62,071 bases of DNA from positions 8,742 through 70,812 of the forward strand of contig LBWM01000008.1 of the NCBI GenBank assembly GCA_000993615.1, in the 5' to 3' direction. The position numbers were made by a program, and so were the translations under genes. Positions within the stretch are counted from its first letter, which is position 1, and every line of letters starts with the position of its first letter. Under the pieces are notes generated by a model, which was not told the DNA's origin, made no database searches, and worked only from the letters and a program-made list of their open reading frames with translations. Shown in pieces: positions 37,275-46,669 of the stretch. This DNA comes from Candidatus Peregrinibacteria bacterium GW2011_GWF2_39_17. GTDB taxonomy: Bacteria; Patescibacteriota; Gracilibacteria; UBA1369; UBA12473.

Positions 37275-37973
37275 CTAGGCGACCTTTTTCGAATCTTTAA
37301 TTGCATCGCCAACTGTTCGAACAAGAAAATTAATCGAGTTGACTGCATCATCATTACCCGGGATAGGGAAAGTAACCATGGTGGGATCAACATTAGAATC
37401 AACAATGCCAACAACTGGAATATTTAATTTTTTTGCCTCAACCACAGCTATTTTCTCTCTTAGAATATCCACCACAAAAAGAGCATCCGGAAGCTTCTTA
37501 ATGTCCTGAACACCACCAAGCATGGCCTCTAGTTTTTCAATAGTTTTACCTAATTCCAGAGCCTCTTTCTTAGTATATTTGTCAAAATCACCATTTTTTT
37601 GCTGTTCTTTTAGGCTTTTGAGATAATTAATACGCTTCTTGATGCTTTCAAAATTGGTTAATAATCCTGGAACCCATTTGTGAGTAATATAGGGCATGTT
37701 GCACTCCTTGGCCACTTCCTCAACAATCCTAACAGCTTGCTGCTTGGTGCTAACAAAAAGCACTATTTTACCTTCCTTAACGCATCGACTCAGGAATTGA
37801 GTCGCTTGCTCAAGTGCTTCAGCGGTTTTATGAAGATCAAAAACATGGACACCAGAATATTTTCCGTAAATATACGGGGCCATTTTGGGATTCCATTTAC
37901 TTGGACGATGCCCAAAATGAACTGCATTTTTGAGCATTTCCTGTAACATTTTGTCACCAGTGAGCTTAGTCAT
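37275..37973 (-). CDS. rpsB: Small-subunit ribosomal protein S2
   Basis: 232 residues. Family features are MLKNAVHFGHRPSKWNPKMAPYIYGKYSGVHVFDL and VVGIVDSNVDPTMVTFPIPGNDDAVNSI. S2 is assembled late into the 30S subunit and binds S1 where that exists. It has one of the few recognisable ribosome-binding sites in the window (AAGGAT before the ATG). The 180-bp upstream stretch holds inverted-repeat segments that may form a leader hairpin. Confidence 0.97.
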   Translation of the reverse strand: MTKLTGDKMLQEMLKNAVHFGHRPSKWNPKMAPYIYGKYSGVHVFDLHKTAEALEQATQFLSRCVKEGKIVLFVSTKQQAVRIVEEVAKECNMPYITHKWVPGLLTNFESIKKRINYLKSLKEQQKNGDFDKYTKKEALELGKTIEKLEAMLGGVQDIKKLPDALFVVDILREKIAVVEAKKLNIPVVGIVDSNVDPTMVTFPIPGNDDAVNSINFLVRTVGDAIKDSKKVA

Positions 37974-38158
37974 AGATCCTTGGGGTTAACGTCAATCCCC
38001 CTCATTTCCGGGCGTAACTTCATAAAATTAAGAAGCAGGATGCGCGGATCAGAGTATTGACTTTGATAAAGTGCGGAAACAATACGCGATTTTTATTTTT
38101 TTTACAAGGAATTGCGTGTTAATAATAAATCAGCATAATTTATTTAATAGAATTATTA

Positions 38159-38428
38159 ATGATCGAAACTGACCCACTTTCAAATTATCGGACAAAAATA
38201 GATGAAATTGATGATCAGATTGTGGAATTATTAGGACAGCGTTTTGATCTTATTTTAAAAATAAAAAATAAAAAAAGGAAATTAAATATCGCTGTTTATG
38301 ATCAATCCAGGGAGGAAAAAATTTTAAAAAGGGTTATAAAAAAAGGAACCGCGCTTGGATTAAATCCCATTTTATTACAAGCTCTTTTCATCCAGATTTT
38401 CACGGTTTCAAAGCGTAATCAGGTTTGA
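38159..38428 (+). CDS. AroQ-class chorismate mutase
   Basis: 89 residues, all helical, matching type II (AroQ) chorismate mutases: YRTKIDEIDDQIVELLGQRFDLILKIKNKKRKLNIAVYDQSREEKIL with the conserved Arg, Lys and Glu positions. It converts chorismate to prephenate. It is free-standing, with no dehydratase or aminotransferase nearby. A TAGAAT at 38148-38153 ends 5 bases before the ATG, so the message may be near-leaderless. The gene ends in TGA. Confidence 0.88.
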   Translation: MIETDPLSNYRTKIDEIDDQIVELLGQRFDLILKIKNKKRKLNIAVYDQSREEKILKRVIKKGTALGLNPILLQALFIQIFTVSKRNQV

Positions 38429-38485
38429 CATAAGGGGTATTTTTTGGTAATATAATATGATTTGCTTTAATAATATTTGTCTTAT

Positions 38486-39028
38486 ATGCCTAATAATCCC
38501 CAAACGGCACCAGTAAAAATAACTATTACCTTACCGACAAATGCTTACTTTTTATCTGGAATCCGCGATTTTACAATTACAATGACTAAAAATGTCACTG
38601 GTTTTTCTGACCAGTGGGCTTTTCGTTTTCAATCCGTAGTTGACGAACTTTGTAATAATGCTATTGAGCATGGTTCGGTATCTGGCCAGGAGATTAAAAT
38701 TACGTTTTTAAGTGTACCACAAAAGGAATTAGAAATTATGGTTGAAGATAGCGGAACTGGTCCGAATAAATACACGGCAACTCAAATGCGCGAAGTTTTT
38801 GAAAAACAAAAAAAAATAGTCCAAAATCAATTTTTAGGTCTTCGTGGTCGTGGATTAGCCAAAATTGTGGCGGAATGGACCGATGAGCTGATTTTTGAAG
38901 ATCGTGAAGGAGGTGGTTTACGTGTTAGAGCCATTAAATATCTCCATCCTGAGGACTCCGTCTTAGCTGTTAATACGCAAAATCAGCCACAGACTGCATC
39001 CATTATATTGCAGCCTGTTCATGCTTAA
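38486..39028 (+). CDS. RsbW/SpoIIAB-like anti-sigma kinase (HATPase)
   Basis: 180 residues from the ATG at 38486 (MPNNPQT). The GHKL ATPase N box (VVDELCNNAIEHG), G1 box (VEDSGTG) and G2 box (LRGRGLAKIV) are all visible. Such kinases bind a sigma factor and phosphorylate a STAS protein. The STAS gene follows 30 bp downstream and SpoIIE phosphatases lie at 29049 and 46846, completing a partner-switching set without a visible sigma factor. The TTG nine bases upstream is rejected as a start. Confidence 0.88.
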   Translation: MPNNPQTAPVKITITLPTNAYFLSGIRDFTITMTKNVTGFSDQWAFRFQSVVDELCNNAIEHGSVSGQEIKITFLSVPQKELEIMVEDSGTGPNKYTATQMREVFEKQKKIVQNQFLGLRGRGLAKIVAEWTDELIFEDREGGGLRVRAIKYLHPEDSVLAVNTQNQPQTASIILQPVHA

Positions 39029-39058
39029 TTCAAATAATCTTTAACATTTAATATTTTT

Positions 39059-39430
39059 ATGACCTACGCCAATATCTCCATTGAAGATCTACCGACTGAT
39101 CAAGCTGATCGAGTGGTAAAAATTATAAAAATCAGCGGCCAACTAGATGAAAGCAATGTTGATGAACAATCTAAGACTATTTACCAACTTATCGAAGCTA
39201 ATCCAAAAAATCTTTACTTGATTTTTAATTTTGCGGAACTGGAATATCTTAATAGTAAGGCCATTGGGTATTTAACTGATTGGTACGGGAAAATTTCAGC
39301 CGAAGGGGGCAAGATCGCGATTGCCATGGCCAAGGATAATATTACAGATATTTTGAGTGTGGTAGGGTTAACACAGCTAATTACTTGTTATCTCACTTTG
39401 GACGAGGCGAAATTAGGAATTATGCAGTAG
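39059..39430 (+). CDS. STAS-domain anti-anti-sigma protein
   Basis: 123 residues of STAS fold. The phosphorylatable serine is Ser66 in LEYLNSKAIGYL. In the SpoIIAA/RsbV model the unphosphorylated form removes the anti-sigma kinase from its sigma factor. Its gene lies 30 bp after the HATPase gene; the stop is 1 bp from the convergent 39432-40688 gene. The preceding A/T-rich stretch has no Shine-Dalgarno site. Confidence 0.9.
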   Translation: MTYANISIEDLPTDQADRVVKIIKISGQLDESNVDEQSKTIYQLIEANPKNLYLIFNFAELEYLNSKAIGYLTDWYGKISAEGGKIAIAMAKDNITDILSVVGLTQLITCYLTLDEAKLGIMQ

Positions 39431-39431
39431 A

Positions 39432-40688
39432 TCACTCCAAAAATTTTACAAAAGCTCGACGGCCATCGCTAATAACCTGGATTACGCATTTTAGAGGATT
39501 TTTATTGAGTCTAGCTTCAAAAGCTTTACGGTGAAATTCACGGCTCAAAGGTAAAACCAAACTAATTTCAGGATAAAAAAGCTTAGAAAGTAAAACATGG
39601 TTTGTCGCTAATATGCCGTCTATTAAATTAGGCACCGTATCCGCGGTCAAAATTTGCAGTTTACGAATTTCTGGTAGCGCTAACTCCGAAACATGATGTC
39701 CCACACAGTTAGCATCATAAGAAGCTGGCGCATGAAATTTTTTTCGATTATCATTCTCGTATATCGCTACTTCCATTGTTAGTCCCTCTGGTAAAGTAGT
39801 AGCGCCTCTTACAAAAACTGCCTCAATTTCATCTTCGGACGGATGCCCTTTTAGAGAAAAATTTGTCTCCTTAAATAACTGCGTAGGGTGATACTGTAAA
39901 AAATATCGATTTATTTTACCTTTATCTATTGAGGTTTGAGCCTCAACAATGGGACACTGCTGCGGGTTAAAGCGATCCTTATTTCTAATTTCCTCATACC
40001 ACTCCACTAATTTTCCGGGAGATTCCGGGATAGCATCTGTTATTGGATCAGGAAAACTATAAATCACTCCATTCGGTTCTTCCCAAATTGTGTAATTGTA
40101 ATATGGTCTTGAACCAAGAGATTGGGGTTTTAATGTATGATTAACCGTCATTAAATGCCAACGGTGCTGGATTCCTGAATCCGCAACAATGGTGTGATTA
40201 AAACCGGGAATATATTCCCAGTATGAATAAGAAGCTTTTTCTAATTCTTTTTCCGATTCATATCCCATCATTTCAAAATAGATTTCCCATCTATCTTTAT
40301 CACCAGTCCATTTGAATACTTTTTTCTCCATTTCGGACGGTGAAATTTTTCCAGCCAAACATTGAGCTATAGCTTGATGGATAAAAGGATTTCTACCAAA
40401 AAGAGAGCGATATCCTATTCCATATTTACTTTCGGGTTCATCTCGCATTTGTGCTAACAACGATCTTTTATGAGTATCAACTAAAAGAGTTCTTCCTAAT
40501 CCGGAGGGGCCAGCAAAGGCTCTTAGATGTTCGTCCCGCATCATAAATTCTTGCCCCGAGTCCCAAGCATCTCGAAAGGAGTCATAAATAAGAGGAGTTC
40601 CTCCCACATACGCTCCGATTTCCTTTTTGGGCTGAGCTGGCGGATGCATATCATAATAGTAGGCGCTTTCTACTGGTTTTTCTTGCAT
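39432..40688 (-). CDS. Protein of unknown function (418 aa)
   Basis: 418 residues, not recognised. It appears soluble and globular: no signal peptide or membrane segment. Segments that may be conserved include FAGPSGLGRTLLVDTHKRS, EYIPGFNHTIVADSG, VEAQTSIDKGKINRYFLQYHPTQ and ASYDANCVGHHVSEL. The composition is rich in Tyr, Trp and His, more like an enzyme than a structural protein. It lies next to the partner-switching pair on the opposite strand. Confidence 0.6.
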   Translation of the reverse strand: MQEKPVESAYYYDMHPPAQPKKEIGAYVGGTPLIYDSFRDAWDSGQEFMMRDEHLRAFAGPSGLGRTLLVDTHKRSLLAQMRDEPESKYGIGYRSLFGRNPFIHQAIAQCLAGKISPSEMEKKVFKWTGDKDRWEIYFEMMGYESEKELEKASYSYWEYIPGFNHTIVADSGIQHRWHLMTVNHTLKPQSLGSRPYYNYTIWEEPNGVIYSFPDPITDAIPESPGKLVEWYEEIRNKDRFNPQQCPIVEAQTSIDKGKINRYFLQYHPTQLFKETNFSLKGHPSEDEIEAVFVRGATTLPEGLTMEVAIYENDNRKKFHAPASYDANCVGHHVSELALPEIRKLQILTADTVPNLIDGILATNHVLLSKLFYPEISLVLPLSREFHRKAFEARLNKNPLKCVIQVISDGRRAFVKFLE

Positions 40689-40757
40689 AATTAAATTTTA
40701 AAATACCTCAAAAGATTGCAGCTTATAATAAAAGAGGCTTCATGGAAAGATCATTTT

Positions 40758-42143
40758 TTAATTAAATTTTCCTACTAAAACTTTCCTTAACTCCTCTATA
40801 TCTACCCTTTCTTGAGTCATTTGATCTCGGTCACGAATCGTAACCTGCTGATCTTTTAAAGTGTCAAAATCAACGGTTACGCAATAAGGCGTACCGATTT
40901 CATCCTGTCGGCGATAGCGTTTGCCGATCGAACCAGTAACATCAAAGTCTGTGACAAAATGTGGAGAAATTTGTTTCCAAACTTCCTCGGCTTTCTCGTT
41001 TAATTTATTAGAAAGCGGCAAAACCGCCACTTTATAAGGAGCCAAATGCTTTGGAAAACGCATTACTACCCGCGTTTCCTTTTCACCCTTGGCACTTTCG
41101 GTCTCGTCCTCATCATAAGAACTTAAAAGTAACATAAGAAGTGTCCGATTTAGCCCAAAAGTGGGTTCGATCACGTGTGGAATAAATTTTTGATTGGTTA
41201 CTGGGTCAAAATATTGCAAATCCTCACCGCTTTTTTCAATGTGATTTTTGAGATCAAAATCTGTCCGATAAGCTAAACCATAAAGTTCTTTCCAGCCAAA
41301 AGGGGTTTCAAATTCAATATCCACAGTACGTTTGGAGTAATGAGAAAGTTCGTCTTTGGTGTGTTCGCGAATTCGAGTTTTTCCCTGCTTTAGCCCAATA
41401 AATTCTGCCCACTTATGCATTTGATTAAGCCAATACTCGAATTGATCTTCCCAAGTTTCTGGATGGATAAAATATTCAAACTCCATTAAATCAAATTCCA
41501 AAGTACGAAAAATAAAATTTCCTGGTGTAATTTCGTTGCGGAAACACTTTCCCACTTGCGCAATGCCAAAAGGAAGTTTTTTGCGCATGGACTCTTGAAT
41601 GGTTTTAAAATTTACGAACATGCCTTGGGCCAATTCCCCTCTTAAATAAACCGTACTGGCAGCTTCTTCCAGGGAGCCGATTGAGGTTTGAAAAAGAAGA
41701 TTAAATACCCTGGCTTCGGTAAAATTTTGCGCTCCGCACTTCGGACACTTAAGCTTGTTTTCTTGAATTAATTTAGTAAGATCAACGGGGCTTAATCCCT
41801 CAACTTTTACATTTGACAGAGCATCTTCGATCAAATGATCCGCTCGGTAACGAGATTTGCACTGCTTACAATCAACTTGGGCATCATTAAAATTGGCCAC
41901 ATGGCCACTTGCTTCCCACACTTTAGGGTTCATTAAGATAGCCGCATCCAAGCCAACCATATCCAGTCGATCTTGAACAAAAAATTTCCACCACGCTCGT
42001 TCTAGGTTTTTTTTAATCTCAGTGCCAAGTGGACCATAGTCCCAAGTATTAGCCAACCCACCGTAAATTTCCGATCCTGGGAAAATAAAGCCACGGCGCT
42101 TACAAAGGGAACTAATTTTTTGCATAAGATCAGAAGAATCCAT
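40758..42143 (-). CDS. glyQS: Glycyl-tRNA synthetase, homodimeric class II type
   Basis: 461 residues of the single-chain (alpha2) GlyRS. The N-terminal KRRGFIFPGSEIYGGLANTWDYGPLG, the zinc-like CKQC...CPKC pairs (residues about 92 and 133), motif 2 FRNEITPGNFIFRTLEFDLMEFE, motif 3 EPTFGLNRTLLMLL and an anticodon-binding domain are visible. It charges tRNA-Gly. The upstream spacer is A/T-rich without a Shine-Dalgarno site. Confidence 0.97.
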   Translation of the reverse strand: MDSSDLMQKISSLCKRRGFIFPGSEIYGGLANTWDYGPLGTEIKKNLERAWWKFFVQDRLDMVGLDAAILMNPKVWEASGHVANFNDAQVDCKQCKSRYRADHLIEDALSNVKVEGLSPVDLTKLIQENKLKCPKCGAQNFTEARVFNLLFQTSIGSLEEAASTVYLRGELAQGMFVNFKTIQESMRKKLPFGIAQVGKCFRNEITPGNFIFRTLEFDLMEFEYFIHPETWEDQFEYWLNQMHKWAEFIGLKQGKTRIREHTKDELSHYSKRTVDIEFETPFGWKELYGLAYRTDFDLKNHIEKSGEDLQYFDPVTNQKFIPHVIEPTFGLNRTLLMLLLSSYDEDETESAKGEKETRVVMRFPKHLAPYKVAVLPLSNKLNEKAEEVWKQISPHFVTDFDVTGSIGKRYRRQDEIGTPYCVTVDFDTLKDQQVTIRDRDQMTQERVDIEELRKVLVGKFN

Positions 42144-42196
42144 AAATCTATTCTAAGGTTCAAAATTTAAAAGTCAAAGTTCAAATTTTCCAATTT

Positions 42197-43411
42197 TTAC
42201 GTTGTGTTTGCTTTTAACGAAGATTTTAGCAAAAATTCCAAACTAATTATTGAAATTAGGCCGCCCACTAAAGCTAATCCGGAGGTAAGATACATGGCAC
42301 TGCTCAATTCAAATTTTTCCAGAATGAAACCGAGCAAAAGAGCGTATAGGGCAAACCCTCCCCTTGTTATTAAGCTTTCCGTGGAGAGAATTGTGGCACG
42401 TCTGGTTGAATCCTTAATTTCTTTTTGAATAAAACCCCTCACAATCGCTGTATATAAACCTACGGCGATCATTTGCATGAATAAAAACAAAAGAGCTATC
42501 TTGGAATGGAAAAATCCCATTCCCAAAAAAGAGAAAAAACAAGCTGTAGGCATTAAGATAAAAATTTTCTTAAAACCGATTTTTTGTTCAAGATTATCAG
42601 CAAAATAGGAAAAAATAGCTGAACCGAAACTAACCACGGAGTCCATAATCCCAAACCAAAAAACCGGCATCGCTAAAAAAATCAATAACGGTTGTTGTAA
42701 GGAAATTAAATTGGCACGAATTAAAACAAAAATTAAGGTAGAATAAAAAATGGCCCAAATAATAAGCTTGTTTTTAGCAATATCGCGCAAGCTATTTAAC
42801 GTATGAAGACCGTAGCTTTTGATGGTTTCCGTTATAGTACTGGTTATTTCCAGCTTCACTAGGGATTCCTTCAAGGAAATTGACACTAGGAAGGAGAAAA
42901 AAGCCATAATCCAGGCCATAACATAGACATGTTGAACATTTAAAAAAAAAGTAATTAGGCCACCTAGAAGTCCTGACAAAGTATTACCAGCAAGGTGAAT
43001 AGCCTGTGCCACACCTTGAACTTTTTTATAACGATGCTCATCTTTAAGCTGCAGCAAAGAATCATATAGAAAAGCGCTACCAACGCCGGATTGCAACGCC
43101 CTCGAAAGAGAATAAAATAGTTCAGCTAAAACAAAGGTAAATAAAGAAAACGAAAAAAGGGAAATGGTAATTGCCAACATTTTAGTAATTGTGCCTAAAA
43201 TAATTGTTTTTTTTCGGCCTATTTTGTCCGCTATAACCCCAGTCGGCAATTCAAAAACTAAAAATAGAAAATAATAGGCGCTTGCGCAAATCCCAATTTC
43301 AGCAAAACTAAGTCCCCTATCCCGCATAAACAAAACATAAAAAGGAACAAAGGCAAAGCTCATGGCATAAAAGAACTGAAACAAATAATACTTTTTGACG
43401 TTTTTTTGCAT
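42197..43411 (-). CDS. MFS transporter
   Basis: 404 residues with about 12 membrane helices. The loop 2-3 signature (GVIADKIGRKKTI) and the second-half counterpart mark the major facilitator superfamily. The substrate is unknown; the closest pattern is of drug or small-metabolite exporters. It ends 53 bp before the glyQS start. A TATAAT on the minus strand lies 13 bases before the ATG, giving a very short leader. Confidence 0.85.
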   Translation of the reverse strand: MQKNVKKYYLFQFFYAMSFAFVPFYVLFMRDRGLSFAEIGICASAYYFLFLVFELPTGVIADKIGRKKTIILGTITKMLAITISLFSFSLFTFVLAELFYSLSRALQSGVGSAFLYDSLLQLKDEHRYKKVQGVAQAIHLAGNTLSGLLGGLITFFLNVQHVYVMAWIMAFFSFLVSISLKESLVKLEITSTITETIKSYGLHTLNSLRDIAKNKLIIWAIFYSTLIFVLIRANLISLQQPLLIFLAMPVFWFGIMDSVVSFGSAIFSYFADNLEQKIGFKKIFILMPTACFFSFLGMGFFHSKIALLFLFMQMIAVGLYTAIVRGFIQKEIKDSTRRATILSTESLITRGGFALYALLLGFILEKFELSSAMYLTSGLALVGGLISIISLEFLLKSSLKANTT

Positions 43412-43537
43412 AGCTAGTTTTTACATTATACACCGAAGATTTTCTTCTTATACTCTTTCTCCTAAATAATTTCCTCTATTGTTTTTTTTACATTCCTGCT
43501 AGGATTGTTTCTCGGTTGACTTTATAGTAATTTTAAC

Positions 43538-44542
43538 GTGAAAAATAATATGACTTACCCTCACATTAAAGTTTTATTTGCCGGAGGAACTATTGGAATG
43601 ATTAGAAACCACCAGTCTGGTGCCTTGGAACCAGCTCATGACCTGGGCTCAATCCTGCAATTTATCCCTGAATTACAAACAGAACTCAAAATTGACTTCG
43701 AAAACGTGATGAATCTCGATAGTACAAATATGAATCACCATCACTGGGAAACACTCGCTAAATTGGTGCAGCGCAATTATGCCCATTTCGATGGATTTGT
43801 TATCGCGCAGGGCACTGATACTCTGGCCTATACGGCTTCAGCTTTATCTTTTGCTTTGCAAAAATTAAGCAAACCGGTCATTTGCACCGGAGCCTTGATC
43901 CCAATGAATGAATTAGGAACTGATGCTCGCAATAATTTTGTTTATGCTTGCCGCATGGCGGCCAGTGATTTAGCTGAAGTGGCCATTGTTTTTGGGGATA
44001 AGATTATAAGAGGAAATCGAGCAACTAAATATAAAGAGGGGTTATTTGATGTTTTTAGATCCCCTCGTTTTCCACTTCTTGGTGAAATTCAGCGTCCAAT
44101 TAAACTTAATGAATGGCGTAAAAAGCGACGCAAAAGAATTCCCCAATTCCTTCCAAAATTTAGCGATAAAATAGGGGTTATTCGCTTAACCCCTGGTATG
44201 CAACCGCAGCTCCTAAAAACAATGATTAATTCTGGGCTTGAAGGCGTGATCATTGTTGCATTTGGTCCGGGAAATATCCCGAATAATTTAATTCAAACCA
44301 TTGAAGAAACTGTTAAAAGTGGTATTCCGGTTGTCGTCAGTACGCCAATGGAAGAGGGGCAAACTAATTTAAAAGCTTATGAGGTTGGATATCAAGCTTT
44401 AAAGGTTGGAGTTATTGAGTCATGTGATATGACCTTGGAAGCCTGCATTACTAAATTAATGTGGTGCTTATCCCAGACAAGAGACGTTAAAAAAATTCGC
44501 AATATGATGAATATGGATTACGCTGGAGAAATTTCTCTCTAA
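43538..44542 (+). CDS. ansA: L-asparaginase, type I (cytosolic)
   Basis: 334 residues from the GTG; an internal ATG is four codons later. Catalytic threonines are in FAGGTIGM and AQGTDTLAYTA, with PVICTGALIP and TDARNNF as typical neighbours. It hydrolyses L-asparagine to aspartate and ammonia in the cytosol. No signal peptide. Divergent from the MFS gene, convergent with the DUF3467 gene. Confidence 0.92.
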   Translation: MKNNMTYPHIKVLFAGGTIGMIRNHQSGALEPAHDLGSILQFIPELQTELKIDFENVMNLDSTNMNHHHWETLAKLVQRNYAHFDGFVIAQGTDTLAYTASALSFALQKLSKPVICTGALIPMNELGTDARNNFVYACRMAASDLAEVAIVFGDKIIRGNRATKYKEGLFDVFRSPRFPLLGEIQRPIKLNEWRKKRRKRIPQFLPKFSDKIGVIRLTPGMQPQLLKTMINSGLEGVIIVAFGPGNIPNNLIQTIEETVKSGIPVVVSTPMEEGQTNLKAYEVGYQALKVGVIESCDMTLEACITKLMWCLSQTRDVKKIRNMMNMDYAGEISL

Positions 44543-44596
44543 AAAACTGCGTCCAAAAATCCTAAAGGAATACACGTTTTGGCTGCCACAATACGT

Positions 44597-44911
44597 TTAT
44601 TGTTTTTCGCTTTTTTCAAATTCTTTTTGCTTATTTCTCCAATCTAAAACCGCATTTTGTAGTACTTTCAAAAATGACTCTGTGGTTTTATGAGTTAAAT
44701 TAACGCGACTGACAACTTTAATTGTGACGGGCTTAACATTGGGGATAATGTATCCGAAATCACAAACCACACTGTCACCGCTTACAGTTACGGAAGCGGC
44801 ATTAGCAAAAACCCCAGCTTGTTGATCTTCTGATACTTTTAATTGAACGGATTGTTGCCCTTGCCCCGAAGCTGTTTGCCCTCCATCAGCGGAAGGATTG
44901 GAACTTGTCAT
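44597..44911 (-). CDS. DUF3467-family protein
   Basis: 104 residues. A disordered Gly/Gln/Ser-rich start (1-22) is followed by the DUF3467 domain: VSEDQQAGVFANAASVTVSGDSVVCDFGYIIPNVKPVTIKVVSRVNLTHKTTESFLKVLQNAVLDW. The fold is small and beta-rich; its role is not known. A minus-strand TATAAT lies about 15 bases upstream of the ATG. It is 58 bp after the second TrmB-type gene. Confidence 0.9.
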   Translation of the reverse strand: MTSSNPSADGGQTASGQGQQSVQLKVSEDQQAGVFANAASVTVSGDSVVCDFGYIIPNVKPVTIKVVSRVNLTHKTTESFLKVLQNAVLDWRNKQKEFEKSEKQ

Positions 44912-44969
44912 TTTAGGTATAATTAAATTATAAAAGCAAAATTATAGTACGCCATGTTGAAATAATTTT

Positions 44970-45713
44970 CTAGTGATTAGGCCTGTGCATATTCCATAAA
45001 AGATTCAGAATGGACTTCAAGGTGTGAGCCACATAGCTATTTCTTACTTCTACTGCCAAAAATTCTTGGTTGTTCTGCACAATAAACATAACCACTGTGC
45101 CCATAATCATAACATTTAAGGGGCCTCGAAGTTGGTGATCCGGGAAAAAGACGGTTTTCATTTGCAAGGAGCTGTTTTTGGCACTAATTTGACGTCTTGA
45201 AGCAGGGATTAGACAATAAGGTATAACTGGGGTGTACTTACTAAGATCAGTAATTAAACCAATTAATGTCCCATCGTGGATAATTAGCCATTCCTTTGTG
45301 TCATTTAAAAGTTTTTTGCAAATATTTTGGAAGCAAATCAAATCTTCAATGAAATTAATTTCACCGGCTTCCATGGTTTCCATTTCAGGGTAAGTGGCCA
45401 TAAAAGAGCGTAATCTGGGCAAAAGGCATTTGATGTGCTCTCGTTTGGCTTGGATTTGAAAAAGCTCCAAATCGCATTGTTTAAGAAAAGAATCTGGATG
45501 AGCTACTTTATAAATTCGCACATTTCTTTTTTCATGATAATTAACCACCCCTCGCTTGTGCAAACGCTCCAAGATAGAATAAACACTTAAACGAGGTAAC
45601 CCCGCCCTCTTTGCAATTGCACTCGCACTGGCTTCTCCCATTTTCATAGTTACTAGGTAGACTTTTGCTTCTCGCTGCTTTAAGCCAAACGTAATAAGTT
45701 CGGTTTCTAACAT
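44970..45713 (-). CDS. TrmB-family transcriptional regulator (second)
   Basis: 247 residues from the ATG at 45713 (MLETELITFGLKQREAKVYL), chosen because the TrmB winged helix normally starts there; the longer frame would include its own promoter. The HTH (IAKRAGLPRLSVYSILERLHKRGVV) is clear, followed by a coiled coil and a C-terminal domain of unknown ligand. Divergent from the winged-helix gene at 45982. Confidence 0.85.
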   Translation of the reverse strand: MLETELITFGLKQREAKVYLVTMKMGEASASAIAKRAGLPRLSVYSILERLHKRGVVNYHEKRNVRIYKVAHPDSFLKQCDLELFQIQAKREHIKCLLPRLRSFMATYPEMETMEAGEINFIEDLICFQNICKKLLNDTKEWLIIHDGTLIGLITDLSKYTPVIPYCLIPASRRQISAKNSSLQMKTVFFPDHQLRGPLNVMIMGTVVMFIVQNNQEFLAVEVRNSYVAHTLKSILNLLWNMHRPNH

Positions 45714-45746
45714 GATATTGTTAGGCGAAATTTTGAAAAAGAAGTT

Positions 45747-45776
45747 ATAATAGCCGGAATTTACTTTTGCAGTCAA
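45747..45776 (-). promoter_or_regulatory. Promoter of the second TrmB-type gene
   Basis: Minus-strand -35 TTGACT (45771-45776), 18-base spacer and -10 TATTAT (45747-45752), giving a leader of roughly 27 bases before the ATG at 45713. Confidence 0.55.
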
Positions 45777-45839
45777 ATATTTTAGGTAGATATTTCCTAC
45801 ACAAAAACAAGGCCGATAATTTAAAACCCTTTTTGTTTT

Positions 45840-45865
45840 CGTGTTGTTTAATTTTCAACAACACG
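45840..45865. promoter_or_regulatory. Perfect 9-bp inverted repeat between divergent regulators
   Basis: CGTGTTGTT-N8-AACAACACG lies between the TrmB-type and winged-helix genes. It may be an operator for one of them, or a hairpin, since a T run (45874-45880) follows. Confidence 0.45.
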
Positions 45866-45981
45866 GCAAAACATTTTTTTAAATCTTAAAACGGGAAGCA
45901 TTTTTTAAAGGTGGATTGTAAAAGTTTTACAATTTTAAAAATCTATCGCATTTTAAAATTCCAATTTTTAACCCCAAACGC

Positions 45982-46653
45982 ATGCACATTCTGATTATTA
46001 ACTATCACCCTTTGCATACTCAATTTATCCAAAAGTCATTACGATATGAGAATATTAAGTCAGATATTTGCCAACCAGAGAATTTACTTAAAATTTGGTA
46101 TGGGCAATATGATGCGTTAATACTGCCTTTAGTCTCCTGGAATCAACCGCCTTTTAGCGAAACGGCTCATGTTTTGGAGAACCTGGGCCAAATTCCAACT
46201 ATTATCACTGCTAAAACATTGCCTCCTGATTCTTTTACTTCAGAATTTGGTCAACACAAGCACTGGCGATTTATTGAGTCGCGAAAACCCTTTTATCAGA
46301 TAGTAACCACCATAAATAGTCTACTAAAAAATTCCATCATTGTTACTCCTCGCGATAAAATCACTTTGGGAAAATTAAAACTAGATACGCATACACATGA
46401 AGTTCATTATGAGGATAAGCAAATCCCCTTACGCAATAAAGAATTTGAGCTTTTAGAATGCTTGATGCGTAACGCTGGAGCAGTACTTACTAGGACTTTT
46501 TTACTTGAAAGCGTCTGGGATTGCAATGCTAGCATCTTAAGCAACACCGTAGATGTTCACGTTAGTCGGCTAAGGCGCAAGATTTGCAATCAAGCTCGGC
46601 ATAATTTAATTGTTACCATCCCCTGCGTAGGCTACAAATTTCCCATGAATTAA
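45982..46653 (+). CDS. Winged-helix regulator with degenerate receiver domain
   Basis: 223 residues. The C-terminal half (about 120-223) is an OmpR/PhoB winged helix: LKLDTHTHEVHYEDKQIPLRNKEFELLECLMRNAGAVLTR...VDVHVSRLRRKI...IVTIPCVGYKF. The N-terminal half looks like a receiver domain but the phosphorylation site segment reads YDALILPLVSW, with no Asp after the third strand, so phosphorylation by a histidine kinase is unlikely. No kinase gene is adjacent. A hairpin (46638-46664) covers the stop codon. Confidence 0.78.
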   Translation: MHILIINYHPLHTQFIQKSLRYENIKSDICQPENLLKIWYGQYDALILPLVSWNQPPFSETAHVLENLGQIPTIITAKTLPPDSFTSEFGQHKHWRFIESRKPFYQIVTTINSLLKNSIIVTPRDKITLGKLKLDTHTHEVHYEDKQIPLRNKEFELLECLMRNAGAVLTRTFLLESVWDCNASILSNTVDVHVSRLRRKICNQARHNLIVTIPCVGYKFPMN

Positions 46654-46664
46654 AAATGGGAAAT
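46638..46664 (+). terminator. Hairpin over the regulator's stop codon
   Basis: Perfect 9-bp arms ATTTCCCAT/ATGGGAAAT with a 9-base loop that contains the TAA stop. No T run follows, so it may stabilise the mRNA rather than terminate. Confidence 0.4.
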
Positions 46665-46669
46665 ACAAC

